Assembly (NCBI RefSeq): GCF_001613385.1
Contig: NZ_BDCG01000015.1
Location: 124,001-188,000 of the forward strand
DNA length: 64,000 bases
Direction: 5' to 3'
Source: Nocardia flavorosea NBRC 108225
Lineage (GTDB): Bacteria; Actinomycetota; Actinomycetes; Mycobacteriales; Mycobacteriaceae
The notes below the pieces were generated by a model, which made no database searches, had not been told where the DNA came from, and worked only from the letters and a program-made list of their open reading frames with translations. The first letter of the stretch is position 1. Every line of letters starts with the position of its first letter. Positions 34,799 to 43,700 of this stretch are shown in pieces. The translations under genes were made by a program, and so were the position numbers.

Positions 34799-34978
34799 AT
34801 GGCAGATCTCAAGGTGACCCAGATCAAGAGCTCGATCGGCGCCAAGCAGAATCAGCGGGAAAGCCTGCGGACCCTCGGTCTGCGGGGTATCCGTAAGTCG
34901 GTGATCCGGGAGGACAACCCGCAGAACCGTGGTCTGATCAATGTCGTGCGCCACCTCGTAACTGTTGAGGAGGTCTGA
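34799..34978 (+). CDS. rpmD: 50S ribosomal protein L30
   Basis: 59-residue L30. Reads MADLKVTQIKSSIGAKQNQR, TLGLRGIRKSVIRED and ends HLVTVEEV. ATG one base after the rpsE stop. The structured element A begins right at its stop codon. Confidence 0.97.
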   Translation: MADLKVTQIKSSIGAKQNQRESLRTLGLRGIRKSVIREDNPQNRGLINVVRHLVTVEEV

Positions 34979-35041
34979 CATGGTCGGGTCAAGCGCGGAG
35001 GAGGTAGCGCAGCGTAACCACGCAGCGCTCCCGACCATGTC
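34978..35041 (+). ncRNA. structured repeat element A (between rpmD and rplO)
   Basis: Outer stem CATGGTCGGG/CCCGACCATG (34979-34988 with 35030-35039), a second helix AGCGC/GCGCT, and inside a core GGAGGAGGTAGC then a hairpin GCGTAACCACGC. Element B after rplO has the same core with different stem sequences. Not a Rfam class that I recognise. Confidence 0.6.
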
Positions 35042-35056
35042 GAAAGGGACACTGAC

Positions 35057-35500
35057 ATGACCATCAAACTGCATCATCTGCGCCCGGCCCCGGGTGCCAA
35101 GACCGATAAGACCCGGGTGGGTCGCGGTGAAGGCTCCAAGGGCAAAACCGCCGGCCGCGGTACCAAGGGCACCAAGGCCCGCAAGAACGTGCCCGCCGCG
35201 TTCGAGGGCGGTCAGATGCCCATCCACATGCGCCTGCCGAAGCTGAAGGGCTTCACGAACCCGTTCCGGGTGGAGTACCAGGTTGTGAATGTGGGCACCA
35301 TTGCCGAGCTGTTCCCCGAGGGCGGCACCATCGGCAAGGACGAGCTGGTCGCCAAGGGCGCGGTGCGCAAGAACCAGCTGGTGAAGGTGCTCGGCGAGGG
35401 AGAGATCTCCGTCGCCGTGCAGGTCAGTGCGGACAAGTTCTCCGGCTCCGCCAAGGAGAAGATTTCCGCCGCCGGTGGTACCGCCACCGAACTGGGCTGA
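35057..35500 (+). CDS. rplO: 50S ribosomal protein L15
   Basis: 147-residue L15. KLHHLRPAPGAKTDKTRVG, the glycine-rich GKTAGRGTKGTKARKN, GGQMPIHMRLPKLKGF, and a C-terminal EKISAAGGTATELG. Flanked on both sides by related stem-loop elements, which separate it from rpmD (78 bases) and secY (235 bases). Confidence 0.98.
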   Translation: MTIKLHHLRPAPGAKTDKTRVGRGEGSKGKTAGRGTKGTKARKNVPAAFEGGQMPIHMRLPKLKGFTNPFRVEYQVVNVGTIAELFPEGGTIGKDELVAKGAVRKNQLVKVLGEGEISVAVQVSADKFSGSAKEKISAAGGTATELG

Positions 35501-35517
35501 CGTTCGCCATTCGACGC

Positions 35518-35579
35518 GCGGCTTCGCGTCGGCCCCGGAGGCGGTAGCTTGCGTGACCACGCAGGGGTAGCGAAGCCGC
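35518..35579 (+). ncRNA. structured repeat element B (between rplO and secY)
   Basis: Outer stem GCGGCTTCGC/GCGAAGCCGC (35518-35527 with 35570-35579), inner CCCC/GGGG, core GGAGGCGGTAGC and hairpin GCGTGACCACGC. Same architecture as element A with covarying stems. A short plain spacer with the secY ribosome-binding site follows. Confidence 0.6.
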
Positions 35580-35735
35580 TATTCGATGCAGCGACGCCGG
35601 ACGAGTGCAGGCTCGTCCGGCGTCACTGTTAGAGTTCAAGTGGTTCTGCCAAGACCCGTCATGGGTTCGGCGATTTCCGAGTCGGGACACGCTGAAATTT
35701 CCATGGCCTGACCATGTCGTTCGCCAGGAGGATCT

Positions 35736-37052
35736 GTGCTTTCCGCCTTCGTTACGGCCTTCCGGACCTCGGACTTGCGGCGGAAGATTCTCTTCACGCT
35801 GGGGCTGGTCGCGCTGTACCGCGCCGGTGCCGCGCTGCCCTCGCCGGGCGTCGACTACAAGGCGGTGCAGGAGTGTATCGACCTGGTTTCCGGTGGTGAT
35901 TCCGCCGGTATCTACCAGCTGATCAACCTGTTCTCCGGTGGCGCGCTACTACAGTTGTCGGTCTTCGCGATCGGCATCATGCCCTACATCACAGCGAGCA
36001 TCATCGTCCAGCTGCTCACCGTGGTCATCCCACGGTTCGAGGAGCTGAAGAAAGAAGGCCAGGCCGGCCAGACGAAGATGACGCAGTACACTCGATATCT
36101 GGCGATCGCGCTGGCGATTCTGCAGGCCACGGGTCTGGTGGCGTTGGCCGCTCGCGGGCAACTCCTGCAGGGGTGTCAGCAGGATATTCTCGCCGACACC
36201 AGCATCTTCGGCATGATCATCATCGTTCTGGTGATGACCGCGGGTGCCGCCCTGGTGATGTGGTTCGGCGAGCAGATCACCGAACGCGGCGTCGGCAACG
36301 GTATGTCGCTGCTGATCTTCGCCGGTATCGCGGCCCGGATCCCCTCCGAGGGAAAGAACATCCTGGACAGCCGTGGCGGTCTGGTGTTCGGTGTGGTGTG
36401 CGCGGCGGCGCTGGCGATCATCATCGCCGTGGTGTTCGTCGAGCAGGGCCAGCGCCGGATCCCGGTGCAATACGCCAAACGTGTGGTCGGCCGTAAAATG
36501 TACGGCGGTTCCTCGACTTATCTGCCGCTGAAGGTCAACCAGGCCGGTGTGATCCCGGTGATCTTCGCCTCCTCGCTTCTTTACCTGCCGAACCTGGTCG
36601 TGCAGCTGACGGGCTCCACGAACGAGACCGACCCGAGCTGGTGGCAGGAAATAATCCAGACCTACCTGGTAGATCCCACCAACCCCGTCTATATCGCGAT
36701 CTACTTCGGACTGATCGTGTTCTTCGCCTACTTCTACGTGGCCATCACCTTCAACCCGGAGGAACGGGCCGACGAGATGAAGAAGTACGGCGGTTTCATT
36801 CCGGGCTACCGGCCCGGTAAACCGACCGCGGATCATCTCGGCTTCGTACTGAGCCGGATCACCCTCCCCGGCTCCATGTACCTCGGAGCGGTGGCTGTCC
36901 TGCCGACTGTGTTCCTCGGCTCCACCGGCGGGGCGCAGAGCATGGTATTCGGCGGTGCCGCGGTGTTGATCATCGTGAGCGTCGGCCTGGACACCGTGAA
37001 GCAGATCGAAAGCCAACTCATGAATCGCAATTACGAAGGGTTCCTCAAGTGA
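35736..37052 (+). CDS. secY: preprotein translocase subunit SecY
   Basis: 438-residue, 10-TM channel subunit of the Sec translocon. Starts LSAFVTAFRTSDLRRKILF; plug/TM2 region LINLFSGGALLQLSVFAIGI; MPYITASIIVQLL; later FNPEERADEMKKYGGFIPG and RPGKPTADHL. GTG start with CAGGAGGATCT upstream. adk overlaps its 3' end by 4 bases, the standard secY-adk-map order. Confidence 0.98.
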   Translation: MLSAFVTAFRTSDLRRKILFTLGLVALYRAGAALPSPGVDYKAVQECIDLVSGGDSAGIYQLINLFSGGALLQLSVFAIGIMPYITASIIVQLLTVVIPRFEELKKEGQAGQTKMTQYTRYLAIALAILQATGLVALAARGQLLQGCQQDILADTSIFGMIIIVLVMTAGAALVMWFGEQITERGVGNGMSLLIFAGIAARIPSEGKNILDSRGGLVFGVVCAAALAIIIAVVFVEQGQRRIPVQYAKRVVGRKMYGGSSTYLPLKVNQAGVIPVIFASSLLYLPNLVVQLTGSTNETDPSWWQEIIQTYLVDPTNPVYIAIYFGLIVFFAYFYVAITFNPEERADEMKKYGGFIPGYRPGKPTADHLGFVLSRITLPGSMYLGAVAVLPTVFLGSTGGAQSMVFGGAAVLIIVSVGLDTVKQIESQLMNRNYEGFLK

Positions 37053-37609
37053 GAGTCGTACTACTCGGGCCGCCGGGAGCGGGCAAGGGCACTCAAGCCG
37101 TGCTGCTATCGGAAAAGCTGGGCGTACCACATATCTCCACCGGGGACCTCTTCCGCGCGAATATCAGCGAGCAGACACCGCTGGGCCTCGAGGCCCAGCG
37201 CTACATGGACGCCGGCGAGCTGGTGCCCAGCGATGTGACCAACCGGATGGTCCGGTCCCGGGTCGGCGAACCCGATGCGGCGCGCGGTTTCGTCCTCGAC
37301 GGATACCCGCGCACGGTCGACCAGGCCGACGCGCTGGCGAAGATCCTCGACGAACTGGGCAGCGGGCTCGACGCGGTGCTGTGCTTCGTGGTGTCCGAGG
37401 ACACCGTGGTCGAGCGGATGCTCTCGCGGGGCCGCTCCGACGACAACGAGGAAACCATCCGGACCCGGCTGCGTGTCTACCGCGACGAGACCGAACCCCT
37501 GCTGAAGTACTACGACGGCCTGGTCGTCTCGGTGGACGGTATCGGTGAGGTCGACGAGGTCAACGCGCGCGCCCTGGAGGCACTGGGCCGTAATGCCACG
37601 ACCGGTTAG
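37049..37609 (+). CDS. adk: adenylate kinase
   Basis: 186-residue short-form adenylate kinase, AMP + ATP to 2 ADP. P-loop LLGPPGAGKGTQA, AMP site STGDLFRANI and GFVLDGYPRTVDQADAL, lid SRGRSDDNEETIRTRL. The GTG start overlaps the secY stop. No zinc-finger lid, as usual in actinobacteria. Confidence 0.98.
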   Translation: MRVVLLGPPGAGKGTQAVLLSEKLGVPHISTGDLFRANISEQTPLGLEAQRYMDAGELVPSDVTNRMVRSRVGEPDAARGFVLDGYPRTVDQADALAKILDELGSGLDAVLCFVVSEDTVVERMLSRGRSDDNEETIRTRLRVYRDETEPLLKYYDGLVVSVDGIGEVDEVNARALEALGRNATTG

Positions 37610-37653
37610 CTCGGTTTCCGGGTTCGGAGCCGAACCTTCGACGAGGGAGAGTC

Positions 37654-38463
37654 GTGGTCTTCGGTCGTAAGAACAAGAAGGTCGTGCCGTTCCGCACCGC
37701 CGGGGAGCTCGACGCCATGGCTGCGGCCGGCGCAATCGTCGGCCGCGCATTGGTGGCGGTCCGGGCCGCCGCCGCGCCCGGGGTCTCCACACTCGAACTG
37801 GACCGGGTGGCCGAACAGGTGATCCGGGACGCCGGTGCGGTCCCGTCTTTCAAGGGCTACCACGGCTTCCCGGCGTCGATCTGTGCGTCGGTGAACGATC
37901 GGGTGGTGCACGGTATCCCGGGCGAGGCGGAAGTACTGGCGCCGGGCGATCTGGTCTCCATCGATTGCGGCGCGATCCTCGACGGCTGGCACGGTGATTC
38001 GGCCTGGACGTTCGGTGTCGGCGAGGTATCGGAAGCCGATCGGATGCTGAGCGAGGCCACCGAGAAGTCGATGGTCGCGGGGATCGCGGCCATGGTGCCG
38101 GACAACCGGCTCACCGATATCTCGCATGCGATCGAGCTGGGGACGCGGGCCGCGGAAGCCGAACACGGCCGGTCCTACGGAATCGTCGACGGTTACGGCG
38201 GGCACGGTATCGGCCGCGAAATGCATCTCGACCCGTTCCTGCCGAACGAGGGGCAGCCGGGTAAGGGGCCGCGGCTGGTGGTCGGTTCGGTGCTCGCGAT
38301 CGAACCGATGCTGACCCTGGGCACCTCGGATACGAAGGTGCTCGACGACGACTGGACCGTGGTGACCACCGATGGTTCGCGTGCCGCGCACTGGGAGCAC
38401 ACCGTCGCGGTTACCGAGGACGGCCCCCGGATCCTGACTCTGCGCCCGTCCGGCACCGGGTAG
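37654..38463 (+). CDS. map: methionine aminopeptidase, type I
   Basis: 269-residue type Ia methionine aminopeptidase. Metal ligands are in SIDCGAILDGWHGDSA (two Asp), GYGGHGIGREMH (His), AIEPMLTLG (Glu) and HWEHTVAV (Glu). Substrate-site His in YHGFPASICASVNDRVVHG. GTG start 44 bases after adk with GAGGGAGAG upstream. Last gene of the block here; infA or rpmJ do not follow. Confidence 0.97.
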   Translation: MVFGRKNKKVVPFRTAGELDAMAAAGAIVGRALVAVRAAAAPGVSTLELDRVAEQVIRDAGAVPSFKGYHGFPASICASVNDRVVHGIPGEAEVLAPGDLVSIDCGAILDGWHGDSAWTFGVGEVSEADRMLSEATEKSMVAGIAAMVPDNRLTDISHAIELGTRAAEAEHGRSYGIVDGYGGHGIGREMHLDPFLPNEGQPGKGPRLVVGSVLAIEPMLTLGTSDTKVLDDDWTVVTTDGSRAAHWEHTVAVTEDGPRILTLRPSGTG

Positions 38464-38859
38464 GAGCAAGTATCGGATCCGGCGCCGGACGGATGGGGCG
38501 ATCGCGGTGGCCGGCTACCCGGTTCGGTTGTCACGGGGCGGAACAGGATATTTCGCCGGTACCAGGGGCGTAGCCGCAACTGCTGAGGGGGCCGTCCGCG
38601 TGGGTCGTCGACCCGCCTCCCACCGTGTGTCGTCGGAAATGTCCATTCTGCGGTGAATGTCGTGTGTGGGGGGCGGCATCATCGCACTAGCGTGGGGCCC
38701 CGTGCGTCTGGAGGAGACGTACGGAACAGATCGGGGTGTTTTCGTGGTCTACGCAAATCTGCTCACCGGATTATCCGGGTTCGGGGACGGCGGCGTTCTC
38801 GCCGTGAGCGGCGAACTGCTGGCTCGCAGCCGCGGCGGTGGTGGTGGGTCGGGGGTGAT
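38464..38859. other. intergenic region after map
   Basis: About 395 bases with no gene that I can support. Short frames with Gly-rich composition exist near the right end but cannot be assigned. Confidence 0.4.
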
Positions 38860-39214
38860 ATCCACTGGGGCTGGGTAATCACTTTTATTGTTCTGGTCAT
38901 TGTGGCGATTGCCGTCATCGCCTGGTGGAAGGCGCGGCAGCTACAACAGTCGGCGGCACCGAGACCGCCGATGCAGCAGGATGCCCACCCGCCGGGCGGG
39001 TTCGCGCAGCAGGCCGGCCCTTCCCAGTCGTATGGCGCGCCGCCCGCACCGTACGGAGTCCCGCCACGGCAGCCGGGTGGGATTCCGCCGCAACCGGGTG
39101 GGGGTTGCGGCGCAGCAATATGGCGGTGCGCCGCAGCAGTACGGTGGGGTTCCGCCGCAACCGTACCCGCCGAACCCGCAGTACGGGGGCTACGGGACTC
39201 CGCCCGGTCGTTGA
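38860..39214 (+). pseudogene. small membrane protein with a frameshift
   Basis: One frame encodes a transmembrane helix, HWGWVITFIVLVIVAIAVIAWW, followed by a Pro/Gln/Gly-rich stretch ending at about 39100. The natural continuation, QQYGGAPQQYGGVPPQPYPP to the stop at 39214, is in the next frame. The break falls in the run GGTGGGGG at 39097-39104, so one G has been lost or gained. No convincing start codon is seen in the helix frame. Either a pseudogene or a sequencing error in a homopolymer. Low certainty. Confidence 0.4.
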
Positions 39215-39294
39215 GGACTCGGTTTGTCACGGCGCCGGTGCGGCGTGACAGGCCGTGGTTCAACGGCCGGGCGGAAGCTGTATTCGGCCCGATA

Positions 39295-39738
39295 TCAGAT
39301 TTCCAGCATGACCGTGACCGGCCCGTCATTGGTGAGTTCCACCTGCATATCCGCCCCGAAACGTCCCTGGGCGACTGGTGCGCCCAGCCTGCGGAGAGCT
39401 TCCGCGAAAGTATCCACCAATGGTTCGGCCGCCGGGCCCGGGGCCGCGGCGGACCAGGATGGACGCCGGCCTTTGCGGGTGTCGGCATACAGGGTGAACT
39501 GGCTGACGACGAGGATCGGTGCGTTCAGGTCGGCGGCGCTGCGTTCGCCATCGAGAATCCGTAGGCGCCAGGTTTTTTCGGCCAATGCGCCGGCTGTGTC
39601 CTCGGTATCGTCGTGTGTCACACCGACCAGTGCGACGATCCCATGGGGCAGCTGGTCTCCGGCCGGGTCGATGTGGGCGACGACCTCGCCGCCGACCGAT
39701 ACCCGAGCCGATGTCACTCGTTGTAGTAGTGCGCGCAC
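39295..39738 (-). CDS. dtd: D-aminoacyl-tRNA deacylase
   Basis: 147-residue Dtd; it removes D-amino acids wrongly attached to tRNA. Starts (GTG) VRALLQRVTSARVSVGGE, conserved ILVVSQFTLYADTRKGRRPSW, and the Gly-cisPro loop NDGPVTVMLE at the C-terminus. An ATG at 39750 would add four residues (MIDG); the GTG aligns better with family starts. The frame is open far upstream, but only this part has the family pattern. Confidence 0.95.
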   Translation of the reverse strand: MRALLQRVTSARVSVGGEVVAHIDPAGDQLPHGIVALVGVTHDDTEDTAGALAEKTWRLRILDGERSAADLNAPILVVSQFTLYADTRKGRRPSWSAAAPGPAAEPLVDTFAEALRRLGAPVAQGRFGADMQVELTNDGPVTVMLEI

Positions 39739-39872
39739 GCCATCGATCATGCCGGGTGTCGATCGCAGGCCGTTAATCTCGGCGTCATGTCTCGTTCGTT
39801 CTCGACTGCCATCGTCGGACCGAATACACTCGTGGTGCGGAGGAACCGCGCCCACCGGGAGGAGTGGACGCC

Positions 39873-40202
39873 ATGGGCGAGGGAAAGAATGTCGAGTACG
39901 ACGAAGACGCCTTCCGGCGCGCCGCGGCGAAAACCGGTGCTGTACGGGACAAAATCCAAGGGGTAGTCGATACCCTGCAAAACTCCATCGCATCCCGCGG
40001 GGCTCCCTGGGGCACCGATTCGCTCGGTGATACCTTCGCCAACGGCCAGAACGGAAATCCCGGATATACCACCGCTCGAGATAATTTGATCGAAGGCGCG
40101 GAAAATGTGGCGGGGACATTCGACAGTTTTCACGACGGCCAAGTCGAGAGCGCTGATCTGTTGCGCGATATGGAAGACGGCAATCGCGACGGCCTCCGCT
40201 GA
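39873..40202 (+). CDS. Esx/WXG100-like type VII secretion protein
   Basis: 109-residue mostly helical protein. A helix (EDAFRRAAAKTGAVRDKIQGVV), a turn with APWGTDSLGD in the WXG place, a second helical half (ARDNLIEGAENVAGTFDSFH) and a charged tail. Size and layout fit the Esx superfamily, although the WXG is changed to PWG. ATG 39873 has GGAGG with 11-base spacing; the GTG at 39864 is too close to it. It leads a set with a YbaB-like gene and the giant toxin gene, probably co-transcribed. Confidence 0.7.
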   Translation: MGEGKNVEYDEDAFRRAAAKTGAVRDKIQGVVDTLQNSIASRGAPWGTDSLGDTFANGQNGNPGYTTARDNLIEGAENVAGTFDSFHDGQVESADLLRDMEDGNRDGLR

Positions 40203-40231
40203 TCGAACGACGGAGGGGCGCGGAGGCGACG

Positions 40232-40729
40232 ATGACGAATGAACGAGCCAAGGCCGATCTCGCGGCAATTCTGGACGGCGTGCAGGAACAGATGCGCACC
40301 ATTGCCGAACTCCAGCAGCGACGTGCCGAACTCACCGCCACCGCGACTGCACGCGGTAAGAAGGTTAAGGTCACCGTGAACGCCGACAACAAAGTGATCG
40401 ACGTGAAATTCTCCTCGGATATAGACGAATTGACCTACTCCGAGATCGCCAAAGCGGTGATCGAGGCCGCACAGCGTGCCTGCACCGAGGTGGCCCGGGA
40501 GACGGCCGGATTGATGGCTCCGCTGGACAGCCAACGCGCCAGGATGCCGAAACTGTCCGACCTCGTCGAAGATCTGGCGGGCATAGAGATTCCGGATCCG
40601 GTGGATGCTCCCCTCACCCGGCCGAACAACCGTGATACCCAGACGATTTCCGACGGTAGTGCGGCGCCGGATACCGCGGGCCCAGAGTCGCGTGGACGGG
40701 GTGGTTCGGCCACCGATTCCAGCTGGTGA
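40232..40729 (+). CDS. YbaB/EbfC-like protein of an ESX locus
   Basis: 165 residues. The central part is YbaB-like: an N-terminal helix (ADLAAILDGVQEQMRTIAELQQR), a strand pair (GKKVKVTVNADNKVIDVKFSS) and a helix (SEIAKAVIEAAQRACTEVARE). YbaB-fold proteins such as EspL are regular members of ESX clusters, with a chaperone-like or DNA-binding role. The C-terminal 60 residues are low-complexity. It ends 15 bases before the giant toxin gene, so co-expression is likely. Confidence 0.75.
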   Translation: MTNERAKADLAAILDGVQEQMRTIAELQQRRAELTATATARGKKVKVTVNADNKVIDVKFSSDIDELTYSEIAKAVIEAAQRACTEVARETAGLMAPLDSQRARMPKLSDLVEDLAGIEIPDPVDAPLTRPNNRDTQTISDGSAAPDTAGPESRGRGGSATDSSW

Positions 40730-40744
40730 GCAGGGTAATTCGAG

Positions 40745-43700
40745 ATGATCGAACTGCCGGGATGGGCACAGAGTCTTTCCCTCATCGCCGGCGTGGAGTG
40801 GCCCACCGGAAACGAAGACGAAATGTGGGGGCTGGGCGACGATTGGCGTACGGCTGCCGCCGCGCTCGATGATATCGTTCCCGACATCATCGATGCGAAG
40901 AACGCGTCGATGGAGGCGTATCCGCAGGGTGACGGCGTCGACGAAATGATCAAGGCTTTCGACAGCCTCCTCTCCGGCGATGGATCCGACAGGGATCAAT
41001 CCCTGCCGAAACTGGCCGAGTATTTCGAGAACATCGGTGATTCCGCCTACAACACCGGCACCGAGATCGAATACACCAAGTTGATGTACATTTCGTCGCT
41101 GGCTTTGCTGGCGGCGGAACTCGCGGCCGCATGGATCTGGCCGCCCACCGCGCCCTTGGTGCAGGGGGCGGCGATTGCCTTGACCAGGGTCGCCGTCCGG
41201 ATTCTCGGACAGCGGGTGGTCCAGGCGATCGCCCGAGCCCTTACCAAGCTGATCGCCAACCGGGTCGTAAATTTCCTGCTGCGACATGTCGCGATCGACA
41301 CGATCATCGGCACGATGCAGGAACTGGCGATCCAGCAGTACCAGGTGGACGCCGGGCACCGGGAGGAGATCAACTGGGATCAGGTGGCAGTCACCGCGGT
41401 GAGTTCGGCCGCGGGCGGTGCCGCTGCCGGGCCGTTCGCGGATATGCTCGGACGCCGACTGGACAACATGCTGGGTGGGGTGGACGCAGGCGGCGTCCCG
41501 CTGCCGCTGACCATGCCTCAGCAGTACCTCAAAGCGGGAATCACCGGGGCCGGCGCGGGCCTTGTCGGTGCCGGCGCGGGGCTGGGCGCCGCGATTCCGG
41601 CGCAGATCGTGGCAAGTGCCACGGGGGAGAACGCGGTGAGCTGGGGGGAGGCCGCGAGTCAGGCCTACTCCTCGCTACCCGGTCAGTTCAGCCCGCTGAT
41701 GTTCAGTGCCGGGGCGTCCAACGGGATGCTCACCGGACTGGGCAAATTCGGTGCGAACCATGCTTACAGTTCCCTCGGGGTCGGCATGTTCAACCCGGAA
41801 AATCAGTCGTTCATGTCTCAGTTCAACGATGTGGTCACCGGTCCGGGGCCGGGAATCGGTGGTCTCCCACCGGGCGCGGGGGCGTCCGGAGCCGGGGACG
41901 GAGCCGGGAGGAGTTCGGAAGCGGCGCGGACTTCCGGCGGCGCCGGGGCGCCGGATGGGCGATCGACGACATCGGCTGCTGCCGGACCTCATGGCGTTTC
42001 TGCCCCGGTTGCCGATGGGTCGGCGGCACCGGGACCCGAGGCGCGCAACAGCGCAGGTGACCGGTTACCGGCCGAGAGCAACGATTCCAGCGGGTCCGGG
42101 CCTGGCAGGACATCGGAAACCGGTGGAGACAGCGACGCCCCGGCCGCGGGTGACCGGACCGCCGAGGCATCGCAGCCGGCCCGGCCGGAGGCCGAAACTC
42201 CCAGCGGGCACCGAGAGTCCCCCGGTAGTGAGGTCGGCGGGAACGAATCCGGCGCGGGCCTGCCGACGGACTCGCCGGAAAGCCGGCCGCAGCAAGCCGA
42301 GGAACCCGGTATCGCCGCCGGCCGGCAGGACGACAGTCCGGTCGTGCCACGCGCCGACGAGATGCTGTCCGGTTCGGGCGACCGGACTACGGAAACCACC
42401 GGTGCCGAAGCGGATCCGGTCACTGTGCCGCCGCTTGTGAACACGCCGGGTCCCGTGTCGGGCCCGACCACGCCGGGAGCGCCATTGGGTACCGGTGTGC
42501 AGTCCGGTACCCAGCCCGGCGTGGGTACGCCCGCCGCGGCGGGCGCCAGTACGGCAGCACAGGCTCCGCCGAATTCCTCCGCTGCTCCGGCCGAGACGAG
42601 GACCGCCGCTCCCACGACGGGGGAGTCCCGGACTCAGCCGGGGGGAACGGACGCTGCGACCCGCCCGCGGGCCGGTGCGGGTGAGCGTGCGGGGCTTTCG
42701 ACTCGTTCGGCTTATTCGGATGCCGACAGTGGTCTCCGTGCGGGCCGGACGGAGACCGGACCGCACGGATCCGATGGTGCCGATCGAACCGATCCGCAAC
42801 AGGTCTCGCCTCGAGACGAGGTTCGGGTCGGCTATCGCGACGGCCGGCTCGATCCCGGAGATATCGTGCCCGTGCCCACAGTCGATGCGTCCGGTACGAC
42901 CGCCGACCGAGGTACCGGACCCCGTGACACATCCCAGCCCGCGGAATCTCGTGGCCCGCAACCCGCGGGCGAGCAGCGTACGCCCGCCGGCGACGAGGGC
43001 AGTGCACCCGGCCGCGACGAAGGCAGTCTGCGCGACGATCCGGTTCGGATTCCGGACGAGTCCGGCGTATCGCCCAACTCGCGTAATCGCGGGGAATGCG
43101 CGCGTCTGACGCTCGAAGAGATTCAGAGCGAAACCGGCAGCGACCGGATCAGACCACCCCGGAACCCGGTCGGTCCCGGTGGTATGACCCGATCCGAATT
43201 GGAAGCGGCCGCCGGCGGGCGACTGTACGACTTCCCGGGCGTGGGCGAGGACCTGCCGCGACACCAGGGCGTGGCCGACGAACTGCTGCGGATGGCCGCG
43301 CAGATGAAACCCGCCGATATCGCCGAAGGGCGCGGTCCGCGGGCTCTGGTCGTCGACGAATACGCAACTCCGGTGGATGAGCACGGAGTCGGCGCGCACG
43401 CCTATTCGCTCACGGTGCGGATGGACCCAGAGACCGGGGAATACCGGATCGAAGTGTCGGACCCGGCCGCGGGGCAGCGCAAGGGGTTTCCGCCGGATAT
43501 TCCGGTCGACCTCCGATCGGTTTCGGCGATCCTGTTCGACGGCGCGGGCAATGCGATTCGCCCGGGCCCGGCCGATGTTCGTATCCGCCCCACCAACGAA
43601 CGCTATCTGCACGCCGGCGACCAGGACTACGGAGACAGCCGCCGGTCGCGCGAAACCCCGGACGAATTCGCGGCACGGACGCGTGCCGAACGCGCGGATA

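Noticed and set aside
38653..38860. Arg-rich N-terminal extension of the membrane protein frame
   Set aside because: Composition (RRRSRRERRTAG) is not that of a natural N-terminus; likely a non-coding open frame.
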